A stretch of 64,000 nucleotides of DNA, taken from Gluconacetobacter diazotrophicus PA1 5 (lineage in GTDB: Bacteria; Pseudomonadota; Alphaproteobacteria; Acetobacterales; Acetobacteraceae). Location of the stretch: assembly GCF_000021325.1 (NCBI RefSeq), contig NC_011365.1:2322001-2386000 (forward strand), given 5' to 3'. How positions within the stretch are numbered: position 1 is the stretch's first letter; the number at the start of each line of letters is the position of its first letter. The notes beneath the pieces are model-generated. The model was not told the DNA's origin, ran no database searches, and worked only from the letters and a program-made list of their open reading frames with translations. The position numbers were made by a program, and so were the translations under genes. Below, piece by piece: positions 8,064-18,051 of the stretch.

Positions 8064-9641
8064 ATGGCTGCCGGGCCGGCAAGTCCGGCCTGGTCCTGGC
8101 GCGCGACGGCGGACCGCGTGTCCGGCGCCCACGGCTGGCGGGCGGACCTGCTGATGCTGCTGGTCGGTGCGCTGGGCGCGCTGGCCTTCCCGCCCGTCGA
8201 TCTGTTCCCGATCCTGGTGGTATGTTTCGGCCTGCTGATGCGGGCGATCGACCGCGCCGCGTCATGGCGGGGCGCGGGGCGCCGGGGCTTCATGTTCGGG
8301 CTGGGTCTGCACACGGCGGGGCTGTACTGGCTGACCGATGCGATCCTGGTCCGTGCCGACACGTTCTGGTGGCTGGTGCCGCTGGCCGCCCCCGGCTGCG
8401 CGCTGATCCTGGCCCCGATGGCGGCGGCGCCCGCCGCGCTGTGCCGCCTGGCGCGGGCGGGCTGGCCGCGCTGGCTGGCGTTCGCCGGGTTGTGGACCCT
8501 GTTCGACATGGCGCGGGTCTTCATCTTCAGCGGCTTTCCGTGGAATCCCCTGGGCAGCACGTGGGAACTGGATGGCCGGGTGGGTGACGCGATGATCCAG
8601 CCCGCATCCTGGATCGGGGTGGACGGGCTGACCCTGTGTACGGTGCTGCTGGCGCTGCTGCCGCTGGCGGGGCGGCGGGGCATCGTGATGGCGCTGGCCG
8701 GGCTGGCGGTCTGGGGCGCGGCAGGCTGGGCGCGGCTGGCCGCCCGTCCCGTTCCGGCCGGGCATAATCCGGTCGTCGTGCTGGTGCAGGGCAACGTGCC
8801 CGAGACGCAGAAGATCGCCGCCCAGGACGACGCGGCGATCTTTCGCCGCTACCTGGCGCTGACCCGGTCCGGCGTGGCCCAGGCGATGGCGAATCCGGCC
8901 TGGTCGGCCGACCATCCGGCCGTGTTCGTCTGGCCCGAAACGGCGTTTCCCGGACTGTTGCAGGAAGACGACCTGGCGCGGCAGATGATCGCCCGGGCCG
9001 GCGCCGGGGCGGCTGCGGGCGTGATCGGCAGCATCCGCAGGGATGAAGACGGCCATTGGCGCAACAGCGTGATGGCGGTGGCCGAGCCGGACGGACGGGT
9101 GGCCGCACTCTATGACAAGGCGCATCTGGTGCCGTTCGGCGAATACCAGCCCCGGTTCCTGCCGTTCCACGTGGTGCCGGGCGACGGGATGGCGGCGGGG
9201 CCGGGCGTGCGGACCTGGCACGTGCCCGGCATGCCGGCGGCCGGTCCCCTGATTTGTTACGAGGTCATCTTCGCGGGCCAGGTTGCCCAGGAAACGGACC
9301 GGCCGGACTGGCTGGTCAACGTCACCAACGATGGCTGGTACGGCGACACCGCCGGCCCGCGCCAGCACCTGGCCGCCGTGCGCATGCGCGCGGTCGAGGA
9401 AGGGCTGCCGGTGGCCCGGGCCGCGAACACCGGAATATCCGCCGTGTTCGACGCCCACGGGAGCGAACTGGGGCGGCTGGGATGGAACCGCCAGGGGGTG
9501 CTGGTCGTTCCCGTGACGGGGTCTCTGCCCATGACGCCCTTCGGCCGTTTCGGCCGCTGGATACCCATTGTGTTGGCGCTGGCCTTAATCATGCCCACTT
9601 TGTGGCTTCACATATCCGTGCGGATATTTCGCCGGGCTTGA
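8064..9641 (+). CDS. lnt: Apolipoprotein N-acyltransferase Lnt
   Basis: This inner-membrane enzyme adds the third acyl chain to bacterial lipoproteins. An N-terminal block of about six membrane helices (residues 20-220) is followed by a nitrilase-fold domain holding the Glu-Lys-Cys triad: Glu in FVWPETAFPG, Lys in YDKAHLVPFGEYQP and Cys in PLICYEVIF. The conserved NDGWYGDTAGPRQH segment and a final membrane helix are also present. The length (525 residues) is normal. The ATG chosen is 4 bases after olsB; an upstream GTG within olsB is possible. Lnt beside an XRE regulator is a conserved alphaproteobacterial arrangement, usually with corC, ybeY, phoH and miaB before it, which are absent here. 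Confidence 0.95.
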   Translation: MAAGPASPAWSWRATADRVSGAHGWRADLLMLLVGALGALAFPPVDLFPILVVCFGLLMRAIDRAASWRGAGRRGFMFGLGLHTAGLYWLTDAILVRADTFWWLVPLAAPGCALILAPMAAAPAALCRLARAGWPRWLAFAGLWTLFDMARVFIFSGFPWNPLGSTWELDGRVGDAMIQPASWIGVDGLTLCTVLLALLPLAGRRGIVMALAGLAVWGAAGWARLAARPVPAGHNPVVVLVQGNVPETQKIAAQDDAAIFRRYLALTRSGVAQAMANPAWSADHPAVFVWPETAFPGLLQEDDLARQMIARAGAGAAAGVIGSIRRDEDGHWRNSVMAVAEPDGRVAALYDKAHLVPFGEYQPRFLPFHVVPGDGMAAGPGVRTWHVPGMPAAGPLICYEVIFAGQVAQETDRPDWLVNVTNDGWYGDTAGPRQHLAAVRMRAVEEGLPVARAANTGISAVFDAHGSELGRLGWNRQGVLVVPVTGSLPMTPFGRFGRWIPIVLALALIMPTLWLHISVRIFRRA

Positions 9642-9817
9642 TGCCACGGTCGGTTTTCGTCTTGTCCGATTTGTCTGTTTGTGGCCCTCGGCGGTCTTTT
9701 CCGCCGCGCTGGCCATGTTGTCCGTGCCGATCACAGGGAAAATGCGACCGCATCGCATTCCTGATTGCATTACCGGAATTTAATTCCCAAATTCCCAGTT
9801 AGCAGGCCACCCGTATA

Positions 9818-10342
9818 ATGGTAAACTATTCATTAATGCAGCATTCTTCGGATAATCGTGATTTCAAGGGGCGGAAAGACGGTTTGACTGACAAGCCAGT
9901 TTCGGGTCCCAGCCCCGTGGACGTCCATGTCGGTGGCCGTATCCGGCTGCGCCGGACCCTGATGGGTCTGTCCCAGGAGCGTCTGGGTGACGCCCTGGGG
10001 CTGACCTTCCAGCAGGTCCAGAAATATGAACGCGGCACCAATCGCGTCAGCGCGTCTCGGCTGTACGAACTGTCGGAAGTGCTGGACGTGCCGGTCAGCT
10101 TCTTCTTCGACGGGCTGGACAGCGGCCAGGCCGGGTCGAAGGCGACGAACGCGATTCCGGGCTTCGCCCAGGCCCAGGAAGCCTTCGGCGGCGCGCCCGA
10201 GGGCGCGGCCCCGGCGAGCGAGATCGCGCTGTTTTCCCGGCGCGAGACGATCGAGCTTGTCCGTATCTATTACCGGATCGAAGATCCCGCCATGCGGCGC
10301 CGGGTGCTGGACCTGATCCGCATGATGGCGCCGCCGGAATGA
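9818..10342 (+). CDS. XRE-family helix-turn-helix regulator
   Basis: This is a 174-residue DNA-binding protein. The HTH_XRE domain (about residues 38-95) reads RIRLRRTLMGLSQERLGDAL then GLTFQQVQKYERGTNRVSASRLYELSEVL, and a conserved tail is rich in acidic and hydrophobic residues and ends in a helical VLDLIRMMAPPE. This is the highly conserved regulator found after lnt and before metK in many alphaproteobacteria. metK is not next here. The ATG at 9818 and one at 9836 are both possible, since neither has a strong ribosome site. The 176-base AT-rich gap after lnt is the likely home of its own promoter. Confidence 0.9.
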   Translation: MVNYSLMQHSSDNRDFKGRKDGLTDKPVSGPSPVDVHVGGRIRLRRTLMGLSQERLGDALGLTFQQVQKYERGTNRVSASRLYELSEVLDVPVSFFFDGLDSGQAGSKATNAIPGFAQAQEAFGGAPEGAAPASEIALFSRRETIELVRIYYRIEDPAMRRRVLDLIRMMAPPE

Positions 10343-10390
10343 CCGTCTTCCGTTTCTGAGGACAGAAGCAGCGCAGGCGTCCGGCGCCGG

Positions 10391-11053
10391 TTACTCGCGC
10401 CGCAGCACCTGGTCGTTGATGAATGAGGCCAGCCGTCCGGCCACGAAGTCCCGGCGCAGGCGGGCCTCGTCATATTCATCGCGCACCCAGTCCAGGAACG
10501 GCAGGCGGCCCTCGGCTTCGTGCCGGTAGCGCAGGAAGAACGCATCCAGGATACCGGTGCGCGATCGGTTGAAATGACCGAACCGCCAGGAAAGTTGGCG
10601 CAGCGCCTGCTCGGCGGTGCCTCCTTCGAACAGGATCACCAGGCCCGATGCCAGTCCCGCGCGGTCGGCGCCGGATTTGCAGTGCATCAGCATGGGGAAG
10701 TCCAGCGTGGCGTACATCGCCGCGAAGCGCAGGATGCGGTCGCGATGGGGCGCGCCCCGGCTTTCGAACGCCATGTCCAGGTGGGTCAGGCCGATGCGCG
10801 ACGCGGCCTCGCGCGACAGGGCGTCCGACCCGCATCGGCGATGGCCACGCAGGTTGACCAGCGTGCGCAGGCCGTAGCGACGCGTGGCGGCCGCCAGGCG
10901 GCGGGGCGTGGGGTGGTTGCAGCGATAGACCTTGCCCGGGATCACGGCGGCGAAATTGGTCCAGGGCAGGCGAAAGACCGCGTGATCGACGAACAGGCTG
11001 TCGATCCAGGCCCGGCGTCGGCTGCCCGGCGCGGCTAGGGTTCCGTCGAACAA
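10391..11053 (-). CDS. Tyrosine/dual-specificity protein phosphatase
   Basis: This is a protein-tyrosine-phosphatase-fold enzyme, 220 residues, with the P-loop signature HCKSGADRAG (HCxxGxxR) and an upstream LVNLRGHRRC segment typical of the bacterial tyrosine/serine phosphatase family. The substrate is unknown. The start chosen is TTG, because it has a clear AGGAAG ribosome site nine bases upstream and lies past the sdh terminator. The only upstream ATG in frame (11110) lies inside the terminator stem. Transcription may come from readthrough of sdhCDAB or from a small promoter in the 30 bases between. Confidence 0.82.
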   Translation of the reverse strand: MFDGTLAAPGSRRRAWIDSLFVDHAVFRLPWTNFAAVIPGKVYRCNHPTPRRLAAATRRYGLRTLVNLRGHRRCGSDALSREAASRIGLTHLDMAFESRGAPHRDRILRFAAMYATLDFPMLMHCKSGADRAGLASGLVILFEGGTAEQALRQLSWRFGHFNRSRTGILDAFFLRYRHEAEGRLPFLDWVRDEYDEARLRRDFVAGRLASFINDQVLRRE

Positions 11054-11081
11054 GGCTGGCTGCTTCCTGGCGCAAGGGGGC

Positions 11082-11119
11082 AAAAAGAAAGGGCGTCGGA
11101 TGTGTCCCATCCGGCGCCC
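11082..11119 (-). terminator. Rho-independent terminator after sdhB
   Basis: On the minus strand a 12-bp stem (GGGCGCCGGATG pairing with CATCCGACGCCC, one G-U-type mismatch) with a short loop is followed by the run TTTCTTTTTG. It lies 55 bases past the sdhB stop and ends the sdhCDAB transcript. Its stem overlaps the only upstream ATG of the phosphatase reading frame. Confidence 0.9.
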
Positions 11120-11174
11120 TGTCCGTCAATCATTTCAGTCGGTCGCATCCGCCGGCTTGCCCGGCGGCGCGGGA

Positions 11175-11957
11175 TCAGATCTTGCGTTCCAGCTGCAGTT
11201 CCTTGATCCGGGCGATGGCCTTCGCCGGGTTCAGGCCCTTGGGGCAGGTCTGGGTGCAGTTCATGATCGTGCGGCAGGCATACAGCTTCAGCGGATCTTC
11301 CAGCGCATCCAGCCGCTCGCCCGCATGTTCGTCACGGCTGTCGGCGATCCAGCGATAGGCCGCCAGCAGGGTGGCCGGGCCCAGGTACCGGTCGCCGTTC
11401 CACCAGTAGGACGGGCAGGACGTGGTGCAGCAGAAGCACAGGATGCATTCCCACATCCCGTCCAGTTCCGCACGTTCCTCGATGCTCTGGCGGCGCTCCG
11501 AATCCGGCGGGGGCGCCGTATCGGATTTCAGCCAGGGCTCGATCGAGCGAAGCTGGGCATAGGCGCCGTTCAGGTCGGGCACCAGGTCCTTGACGACCGG
11601 CATGTGCGGCAGCGGATAGATCGACACCGCGTCATGCACGTCCTTGATCGGCTTCAGGCACGCAAGCGTGTTTTCGCCGTCGATGTTCATGGCGCACGAC
11701 CCGCAGATCCCCTCGCGGCAGGACCGGCGGAAGGTCAGCGTCGGATCGACGTTGTTCTTGATGTGGATCAGCGCGTCCAGCACCATCGGGCCGATCGTAT
11801 CCAGATCGATCTCGTAGGTGTCGACGACGGGGTTGGCACCGTCGTCCGGGTTCCAGCGATAGACCCGGAACGGCTTGACGTTCTTGGCGCCGGGTGCGGC
11901 CGTGAAAATACGGCCTTTCCCGATCTGGCTGTTCTTTGGCAGGCTGAATTCGACCAT
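11175..11957 (-). CDS. sdhB: Succinate dehydrogenase iron-sulfur subunit
   Basis: SdhB (260 residues) carries electrons from the flavin of SdhA to ubiquinone in complex II. Ligands for three clusters are visible: the 2Fe-2S site CREGICGSC with a later Cys (NTLAC), the 4Fe-4S site [12 protein letters not shown] and the 3Fe-4S/4Fe-4S site [17 protein letters not shown]. The length and motif order are those of the alphaproteobacterial/mitochondrial type. It is the last gene of the sdhC-D-A-B operon, 27 bases after sdhA, and is followed by a strong terminator. Confidence 0.98.
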   Translation of the reverse strand: MVEFSLPKNSQIGKGRIFTAAPGAKNVKPFRVYRWNPDDGANPVVDTYEIDLDTIGPMVLDALIHIKNNVDPTLTFRRSCREGICGSCAMNIDGENTLACLKPIKDVHDAVSIYPLPHMPVVKDLVPDLNGAYAQLRSIEPWLKSDTAPPPDSERRQSIEERAELDGMWECILCFCCTTSCPSYWWNGDRYLGPATLLAAYRWIADSRDEHAGERLDALEDPLKLYACRTIMNCTQTCPKGLNPAKAIARIKELQLERKI

Positions 11958-11984
11958 CGTCTCGTCCCTTTTCCGCCGCTTCGC

Positions 11985-13796
11985 TTAGTAGACGCGCTTT
12001 TTGGGGGGGAAGACCTGGACCTCGTCGGTCAGCGTCTTCATGTGCACCGGGCGGTAGGACAGTTCCACGCCACCCTTGTCGTCCAGATGGGCGACGGTGT
12101 GCTTCATCCAGTTCTTGTCGTCACGCTCGGGGTAGTCGTCGTGCGCCTGCGCGCCGCGGCTTTCGTGCCGGGCCTCGGCGCCCGCCATGGTAACGGTGGC
12201 GTTGGCCAGCAGGTTCTCGAATTCCAGCGCTTCCATCAGGTCGGTGTTCCAGATCAGCGAGCGATCGGAAATCGACAGGTCGGGCACGCCCGTCCATATG
12301 TCCTTTATCTTCTCGACGCCTTCCGCCAGGCTCTTGGTGTTGCGGAAGACGGCGGCATGCTTCTGCATCGTGCGCTGCAGCGTGTCGCGCATGACCGACA
12401 CGTGGGTGCCGCCCTTGGCCGAACGCAGACGGTCCAGGCGGTCCAGCGCGGCCTCGCCCGCCTTGGGGGGCAGCGGGGCGATGGTCTCCATGGGCTTGAT
12501 CAGCTCGGCGGCGCGCTTGGCGGCCGCGCGGCCGAACACCACCAGGTCCAGCAGCGAATTGGTGCCCAGGCGGTTGGCGCCATGCACCGACACGCACGCG
12601 GCCTCGCCCACCGCCATCAGGCCGGGCACGACAGCGTCCACATTGTCGGCCGTCGGGCGGATGACCTCGCCATGATAGTTCGTGGGAATGCCGCCCATGT
12701 TGTAATGCACGGTCGGCAGGACGGGCACCGGCTCCTTGGTCACGTCGATGCCGGCGAAGATGCGCGCGGTCTCGGAAATGCCCGGCAGGCGCTCATGCAG
12801 CAGGTCCGCACCCAGATGCTCCAGGTGCAGCAGCATGTAGTCCTTTTTCGGGCCGCAGCCGCGACCCTCGTTGATCTCGATGGTCATCGAGCGCGACACC
12901 ACGTCGCGCGACGCCAGGTCCTTGGCGGTCGGCGCGTAGCGCTCCATGAAGCGCTCGCCCTCGGAATTGGTCAGGTATCCGCCCTCGCCACGGCAGCCTT
13001 CGGTCAGCAGGCAGCCGGCCGGATAGATGCCGGTCGGGTGGAACTGGACGAATTCCATGTCCTGGGTCGGCACGCCCGCGCGCATCGCCATGCCGCCGCC
13101 GTCACCCGTGCAGGTGTGGGCCGACGTGCAGGACTGGTAGGCACGGCCGTAGCCGCCGGTCGCCAGCACCACCGTCTGGGCGCGGAAGCGGTGGATCGAA
13201 CCGTCTTCCAGGCACCACGCGATCACGCCGCGGCAGGCGCCCTGGTCGTCCATGATCAGGTCCAGGGCAAAATATTCGACGAAGAATTCGACGTTATGCT
13301 TCAGGCACTGCTGGTACAGCGTGTGCAGGATGGCATGGCCGGTGCGGTCGGCGGCGGCGCAGGCGCGGGGCACCGGGGCCTCGCCGTAATTGCGCATGTG
13401 GCCGCCGAAGGGGCGCTGGTAGATCTTGCCTTCCTCGGTGCGCGAGAACGGAACACCCAGATGTTCCAGTTCCTGCACGGCGGGAACCGCCTCGCGGCAC
13501 ATGTATTCGATGGCGTCCTGGTCGCCCAGCCAGTCCGACCCCTTGACGGTGTCGTACATGTGCCAGCGCCAGTTGTCCTCGGCCATGTTGCCCAGGGACG
13601 CGCCGATGCCGCCCTGGGCGGCGACGGTATGGCTGCGGGTGGGGAAGACCTTGGTGACGCAGGCGGTCTTCAGGCCGGCGGCGCCCATGCCCAGCGTGGC
13701 GCGCAGACCCGATCCGCCGGCGCCGACGACGACCACGTCATAGGCGTGATCGACGATCCGATAGGCATTTGATGAAGGGAGAGTGATCGCGTTCAT
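11985..13796 (-). CDS. sdhA: Succinate dehydrogenase flavoprotein subunit
   Basis: SdhA (603 residues) oxidises succinate to fumarate with covalently bound FAD. The dinucleotide fold is [17 protein letters not shown], the flavin-linking His lies in [11 protein letters not shown], and the substrate-binding and catalytic segments [20 protein letters not shown] and [19 protein letters not shown] are intact. The C-terminal domain ends with the usual basic segment VFPPKKRVY. It sits between sdhD and sdhB. A 120-base gap separates it from sdhD, long for this operon but with no gene in it. Confidence 0.98.
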   Translation of the reverse strand: MNAITLPSSNAYRIVDHAYDVVVVGAGGSGLRATLGMGAAGLKTACVTKVFPTRSHTVAAQGGIGASLGNMAEDNWRWHMYDTVKGSDWLGDQDAIEYMCREAVPAVQELEHLGVPFSRTEEGKIYQRPFGGHMRNYGEAPVPRACAAADRTGHAILHTLYQQCLKHNVEFFVEYFALDLIMDDQGACRGVIAWCLEDGSIHRFRAQTVVLATGGYGRAYQSCTSAHTCTGDGGGMAMRAGVPTQDMEFVQFHPTGIYPAGCLLTEGCRGEGGYLTNSEGERFMERYAPTAKDLASRDVVSRSMTIEINEGRGCGPKKDYMLLHLEHLGADLLHERLPGISETARIFAGIDVTKEPVPVLPTVHYNMGGIPTNYHGEVIRPTADNVDAVVPGLMAVGEAACVSVHGANRLGTNSLLDLVVFGRAAAKRAAELIKPMETIAPLPPKAGEAALDRLDRLRSAKGGTHVSVMRDTLQRTMQKHAAVFRNTKSLAEGVEKIKDIWTGVPDLSISDRSLIWNTDLMEALEFENLLANATVTMAGAEARHESRGAQAHDDYPERDDKNWMKHTVAHLDDKGGVELSYRPVHMKTLTDEVQVFPPKKRVY

Positions 13797-13916
13797 TTCT
13801 TGGACGTGTCCCGATGCTCGTCCGGCCCGCGGGACGGCTTGTGTCGCCGCCGGGCCGGAACTGTCTCTGTATCGCTGTCTCTGTACTCACGGACCGCGCG
13901 GGCCCGATCCGCCATG

Positions 13917-14339
13917 TCAGGCGATTGCCTTGCGCGACGGGGCCAGTGCCAGCTTCAGGACGGCGATCACGGCGAACAGCCCGATCAGGAAGGCGGCGCC
14001 CTTCATCAGCAGGCTGACCGGCAGATGCGCCTTGCCATGCACATAGTCATCGATGATGACCTGCAGGCCCAGCTGCATGTGGTAGAAGGTCAGGACCATC
14101 AGGGCCAGCAGCATCGAGGAATTGACGGGCTTGCCGCCCCATTCCACGACATCTTCCTGGCTGGAGCCCGCCAGGCGCAGGACCTGCAGCACGAACCAGC
14201 CCGACAGCGGCACCAGGGCGACGGCGGACATCCGCTCCATCCACCAGTGGTCCACCCCGGTCTTGGCCGAGCCCAGTCCCCGTGCCCGGGACAATTGCGA
14301 GCGCATGACATCCATGCGCGGCGTATGGGACGCGTTCAT
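13917..14339 (-). CDS. sdhD: Succinate dehydrogenase membrane anchor subunit
   Basis: SdhD (140 residues) is the small haem-binding membrane anchor of complex II. It has the N-terminal SQLSRARGLGSAKTGVDHWW segment typical of the family, three membrane helices (about 32-52, 63-85 and 105-128), and the haem/quinone-region motif FYHMQLGLQVIIDDYVHG. The start MNASHTPR is one base after the sdhC stop; a longer reading would run into sdhC. The C terminus is short and basic. Confidence 0.94.
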   Translation of the reverse strand: MNASHTPRMDVMRSQLSRARGLGSAKTGVDHWWMERMSAVALVPLSGWFVLQVLRLAGSSQEDVVEWGGKPVNSSMLLALMVLTFYHMQLGLQVIIDDYVHGKAHLPVSLLMKGAAFLIGLFAVIAVLKLALAPSRKAIA

Positions 14340-14340
14340 G

Positions 14341-14802
14341 TCAGGATGCCTTCTTCTTTCTGGAACGGCAGGCCGCAAGGCCGAAGATGGTGGCGACGAG
14401 CGCCAGCGTCGTCCCCACCGTCACGCCCACCGCGATGGGCCCGTCCTCGTTGATCTCTTTCTTCTCGAAGCGGTAGCCGGCATCCCACGAGAGATGGCGC
14501 AGGCCCGCGACGAAATGATAGACCAGCGACAGCGTCCAGCCCACAAGGGCCAGCTTGCCCATGGGATTGCGGGTAACCTTCTGAACCCTCTTGAAGGATT
14601 CAGGGCCTTTCGCGGCTGCATTCAGCCAGCACACGCCGAGTACCGAACCGGCGGCCGCCGCGACGCCGGCTGCCCGGTTCGCGATTGAAAGGAACATTGA
14701 AAGTCGGAAGCGATAGACCTGGAGATGCGGGGACATGGGTCGCCGGGTCAGTGTTCCGTCGCTTCGGTGCCCTATATAGAGCGCATCACGGACATCCTGC
14801 AT
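14341..14802 (-). CDS. sdhC: Succinate dehydrogenase cytochrome b556 subunit
   Basis: SdhC (153 residues) is the larger membrane anchor with the haem b ligand. It opens with the family motif RPMSPHLQVYRFRLSMFLSIANR and has the helix-II motif YHFVAGLRHLSWDAG, whose His residues bind haem. Three membrane helices are seen at about 36-58, 84-104 and 125-145. It is first in the sdhCDAB operon, so the promoter should lie in the bases after 14802, where an AT-rich CCTATATAGAG stretch is seen but no certain promoter. Confidence 0.96.
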   Translation of the reverse strand: MQDVRDALYIGHRSDGTLTRRPMSPHLQVYRFRLSMFLSIANRAAGVAAAAGSVLGVCWLNAAAKGPESFKRVQKVTRNPMGKLALVGWTLSLVYHFVAGLRHLSWDAGYRFEKKEINEDGPIAVGVTVGTTLALVATIFGLAACRSRKKKAS

Positions 14803-14947
14803 GGTCGTCTCGTCGATTTCCCTGATTATGGCTCCGGTTTGTTCCGTCGCCTTGTGTCTGTATCGGTCCTACGCCGGGGAGGGGGCGCGGTCAACGCAGG
14901 GGGGAACACGAGGTCGCGAGACGCGTGATTGCAGTGCCGTGGCACGC

Positions 14948-14979
14948 AACCGGAACGATTTCGTACCGTTCCGGTTTTT
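14948..14979 (+). other. Stable hairpin between sdhC and asd
   Basis: A 10-bp stem, AACCGGAACG pairing with CGTTCCGGTT over a 9-base loop, is followed on the plus strand by a short T run. The neighbouring genes both read on the minus strand, where no T run follows. It may still end asd transcripts weakly, or stop plus-strand antisense transcription heading into asd. Confidence 0.5.
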
Positions 14980-14990
14980 CGTGGTGTCGA

Positions 14991-16019
<1,029 letters not shown>

Positions 16020-16302
16020 CGATCCATTCCCTGATCTGCGCGCCCGGCCTGCCCGGGGGCTGCGTGTTTTCTCCTGATTGGAGACGCTGACAGGTAGTGC
16101 CGTCCCGGGTGCTATGCAAGCAGGACAAGCGGGGCCTCGCGGGTTGCGGTCTCGCATCCTTGTGTTGGCACGGTGCGTTGCCGCTCCGCCCCGCCGGGTG
16201 TCTGATGGCCGGACATGACAGCCGTTCGTGATCTGGCGCAAGGTCTTCCCCCGCGCCGGCGTCTATGCTCGGGCTGCTGGCTGTTCAGGAGAACTATCCG
16301 TC

Positions 16303-17847
16303 ATGTCCTTCTCTCGCGACATATCGTCGCCGGCGCGCGCCCGGCATGCCATCCCCCCCTCGGGCAGCAAGCCGGCCCCGGCCTCCACGCTGGTGGTGTT
16401 CGGCGCCCATGGCGACCTGACGAAGCGGCTGTTGATGCCGGCCCTGTACAACCTGGCGGGCAGCGGATTGCTGGACCCGGATTTCCGCATTATCGGCATC
16501 GACCGCGTGCCGGGCAGCACGGCGGAATGGCGCGACGGGCTGGCCGCGACGATGCAGGAATTCACCCGCGACCGCGATGCCGAATTCTACACCCCCAGCA
16601 TCGACGCCAAAGCCTGGGGCTGGGTCGCGGACAGGCTGGAATACGTCCAGACCGATTTCTCGGACCTGGCGCAGGTGCGGGCCCTGGGCGAGAAACTACC
16701 GGGCAGCGCCGTGTTCTACCTGGCGGTGCCATCGCGTTTCTTCGGGTCGCTGGTGGCCACGCTGGGCCAGGCCGGGCTGCTGGCGGAACAGGACGGCAGG
16801 TTCCGCCGCGTGGTGATCGAAAAGCCGTTCGGCTCGGACCTCGCGACCGCGCGGGCGCTGAACGCGCAGATCCTGTCGGTGCTGGACGAACGCCAGATCT
16901 ATCGGATCGACCATTTCCTGGGCAAGGAAACGGTCCAGAACATCCTGGCCATGCGCTTCGGCAACCTGATCTTCGAGCCGCTGTGGCGGAACGAGTATAT
17001 CGACCATGTCGAAATCACCGCCGCCGAGACCATCGGGGTCGAGCAGCGGGGTGCGTTCTACGAACCGACGGGCGCGCTGCGCGACATGGTGCCGAACCAC
17101 CTGTTCCAGCTCTTCGCCATGGTGGCGATGGAACCGCCGGCCTCGTTCTCGGCCGACACGGTGCGCACGGCGAAGGAGCAGCTGTTCGAATCCGTCCGCC
17201 CGGTGGCGCCGGAGGACGCGGTGCGCGGCCAGTACCGGGCCGGGACCGTCGACGGAAAGCCCGTGGCCGCCTATCGCGACAGCCCGGGCGTCGCCCCCGA
17301 CAGCGTGACGGAAACCTATGTCGCGCTGAAGCTGCATGTGGATAACTGGCGCTGGTCGGGCGTGCCGTTCTATCTGCGCACCGGCAAGTCGCTGGGCGGC
17401 CGCCGGACCGAGGTCGTGGTGCAGTTCAAGAAGCCGCCGGTCGCCATCTTCCGCGGCACCGCGACCGACGCGCTGCCGCCCAACCGCATGATCCTGAACA
17501 TCCAGCCCTCGCAGGGCCTGACCATCGGGATGGCGGCCAAGCATCCGGGCCCGGCAATGGACCTGGCCGAGGTGCAGGTCCGCTTCCGGTACGAGGACGC
17601 GTTCGACCTGCAGCCCAATGTCGGCTACGAAACGCTGCTGTATGACTGCCTCAGCGGCGATGCGACGCTGTTCCAGCGCGCGGACAATATCGACGCCGCC
17701 TGGGCGGCAGTGGACCCGGTCCTGCAAGCCTGGGCCAAATCGTCCGATAGCCTGGAATTCTACGATGCCGGCGCCACCGGCCCGGCCGGGGCGGACGCCC
17801 TGCTGGCCCGCGACGGCCGAAGCTGGTACCCGCTGGACGGCGTTTAA
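16303..17847 (+). CDS. zwf: Glucose-6-phosphate 1-dehydrogenase
   Basis: Zwf (514 residues) oxidises glucose-6-phosphate with NADP, opening the oxidative pentose-phosphate route, the main sugar route in acetic acid bacteria lacking a full glycolysis. The coenzyme motif is FGAHGDLTKRLL (Ser of the usual GASGDLTKR replaced by His) and the substrate-site signature RIDHFLGKETVQN is intact, as are VEITAAETIGVEQRG and LRTGKSLGGRRTEV. The ATG chosen has an AGGAG site eleven bases upstream. It is a lone gene here, with an insertion sequence directly after it. Usual partners such as tal, pgl or gnd are not in the window. Confidence 0.97.
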   Translation: MSFSRDISSPARARHAIPPSGSKPAPASTLVVFGAHGDLTKRLLMPALYNLAGSGLLDPDFRIIGIDRVPGSTAEWRDGLAATMQEFTRDRDAEFYTPSIDAKAWGWVADRLEYVQTDFSDLAQVRALGEKLPGSAVFYLAVPSRFFGSLVATLGQAGLLAEQDGRFRRVVIEKPFGSDLATARALNAQILSVLDERQIYRIDHFLGKETVQNILAMRFGNLIFEPLWRNEYIDHVEITAAETIGVEQRGAFYEPTGALRDMVPNHLFQLFAMVAMEPPASFSADTVRTAKEQLFESVRPVAPEDAVRGQYRAGTVDGKPVAAYRDSPGVAPDSVTETYVALKLHVDNWRWSGVPFYLRTGKSLGGRRTEVVVQFKKPPVAIFRGTATDALPPNRMILNIQPSQGLTIGMAAKHPGPAMDLAEVQVRFRYEDAFDLQPNVGYETLLYDCLSGDATLFQRADNIDAAWAAVDPVLQAWAKSSDSLEFYDAGATGPAGADALLARDGRSWYPLDGV

Positions 17848-17895
17848 GAACCGGGCTTGTCTTATGACTTTTTTGTCGCGGTGAGCGATAAAGGG

Positions 17896-17929
17896 CCGTT
17901 CAGCCGGGGTGGCCACCCCGGCTGAACGG
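17896..17929. repeat. Perfect 34-bp palindrome between zwf and the IS110 transposase
   Basis: Seventeen bases (starting CCGTTCAGCCGGGG) are followed directly by their exact reverse complement with no loop. No T run follows on either strand, so it is a poor classical terminator for zwf, though it could still act as one. It lies 123 bases before the transposase start and may belong to the insertion sequence. Confidence 0.85.
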
Positions 17930-18051
17930 GAAGGGGACGGGTCGCCTGGGCTGGACCATAGCGGGTCGTGGCGGAGTATGACCGCCCCTTCTTTTCCTTG
18001 TGCCCTGAACGGATACCGGGGGGCTTGAGCCCCGGATGACAAGCATAGGAC

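Noticed and set aside
11100-13772. An open frame of 890 codons on the plus strand opposite sdhB and sdhA
   Set aside because: It lies antisense to two certain genes and is a by-product of high GC at third positions. It has the His/Gln/Arg-rich composition of such shadows and no domain.
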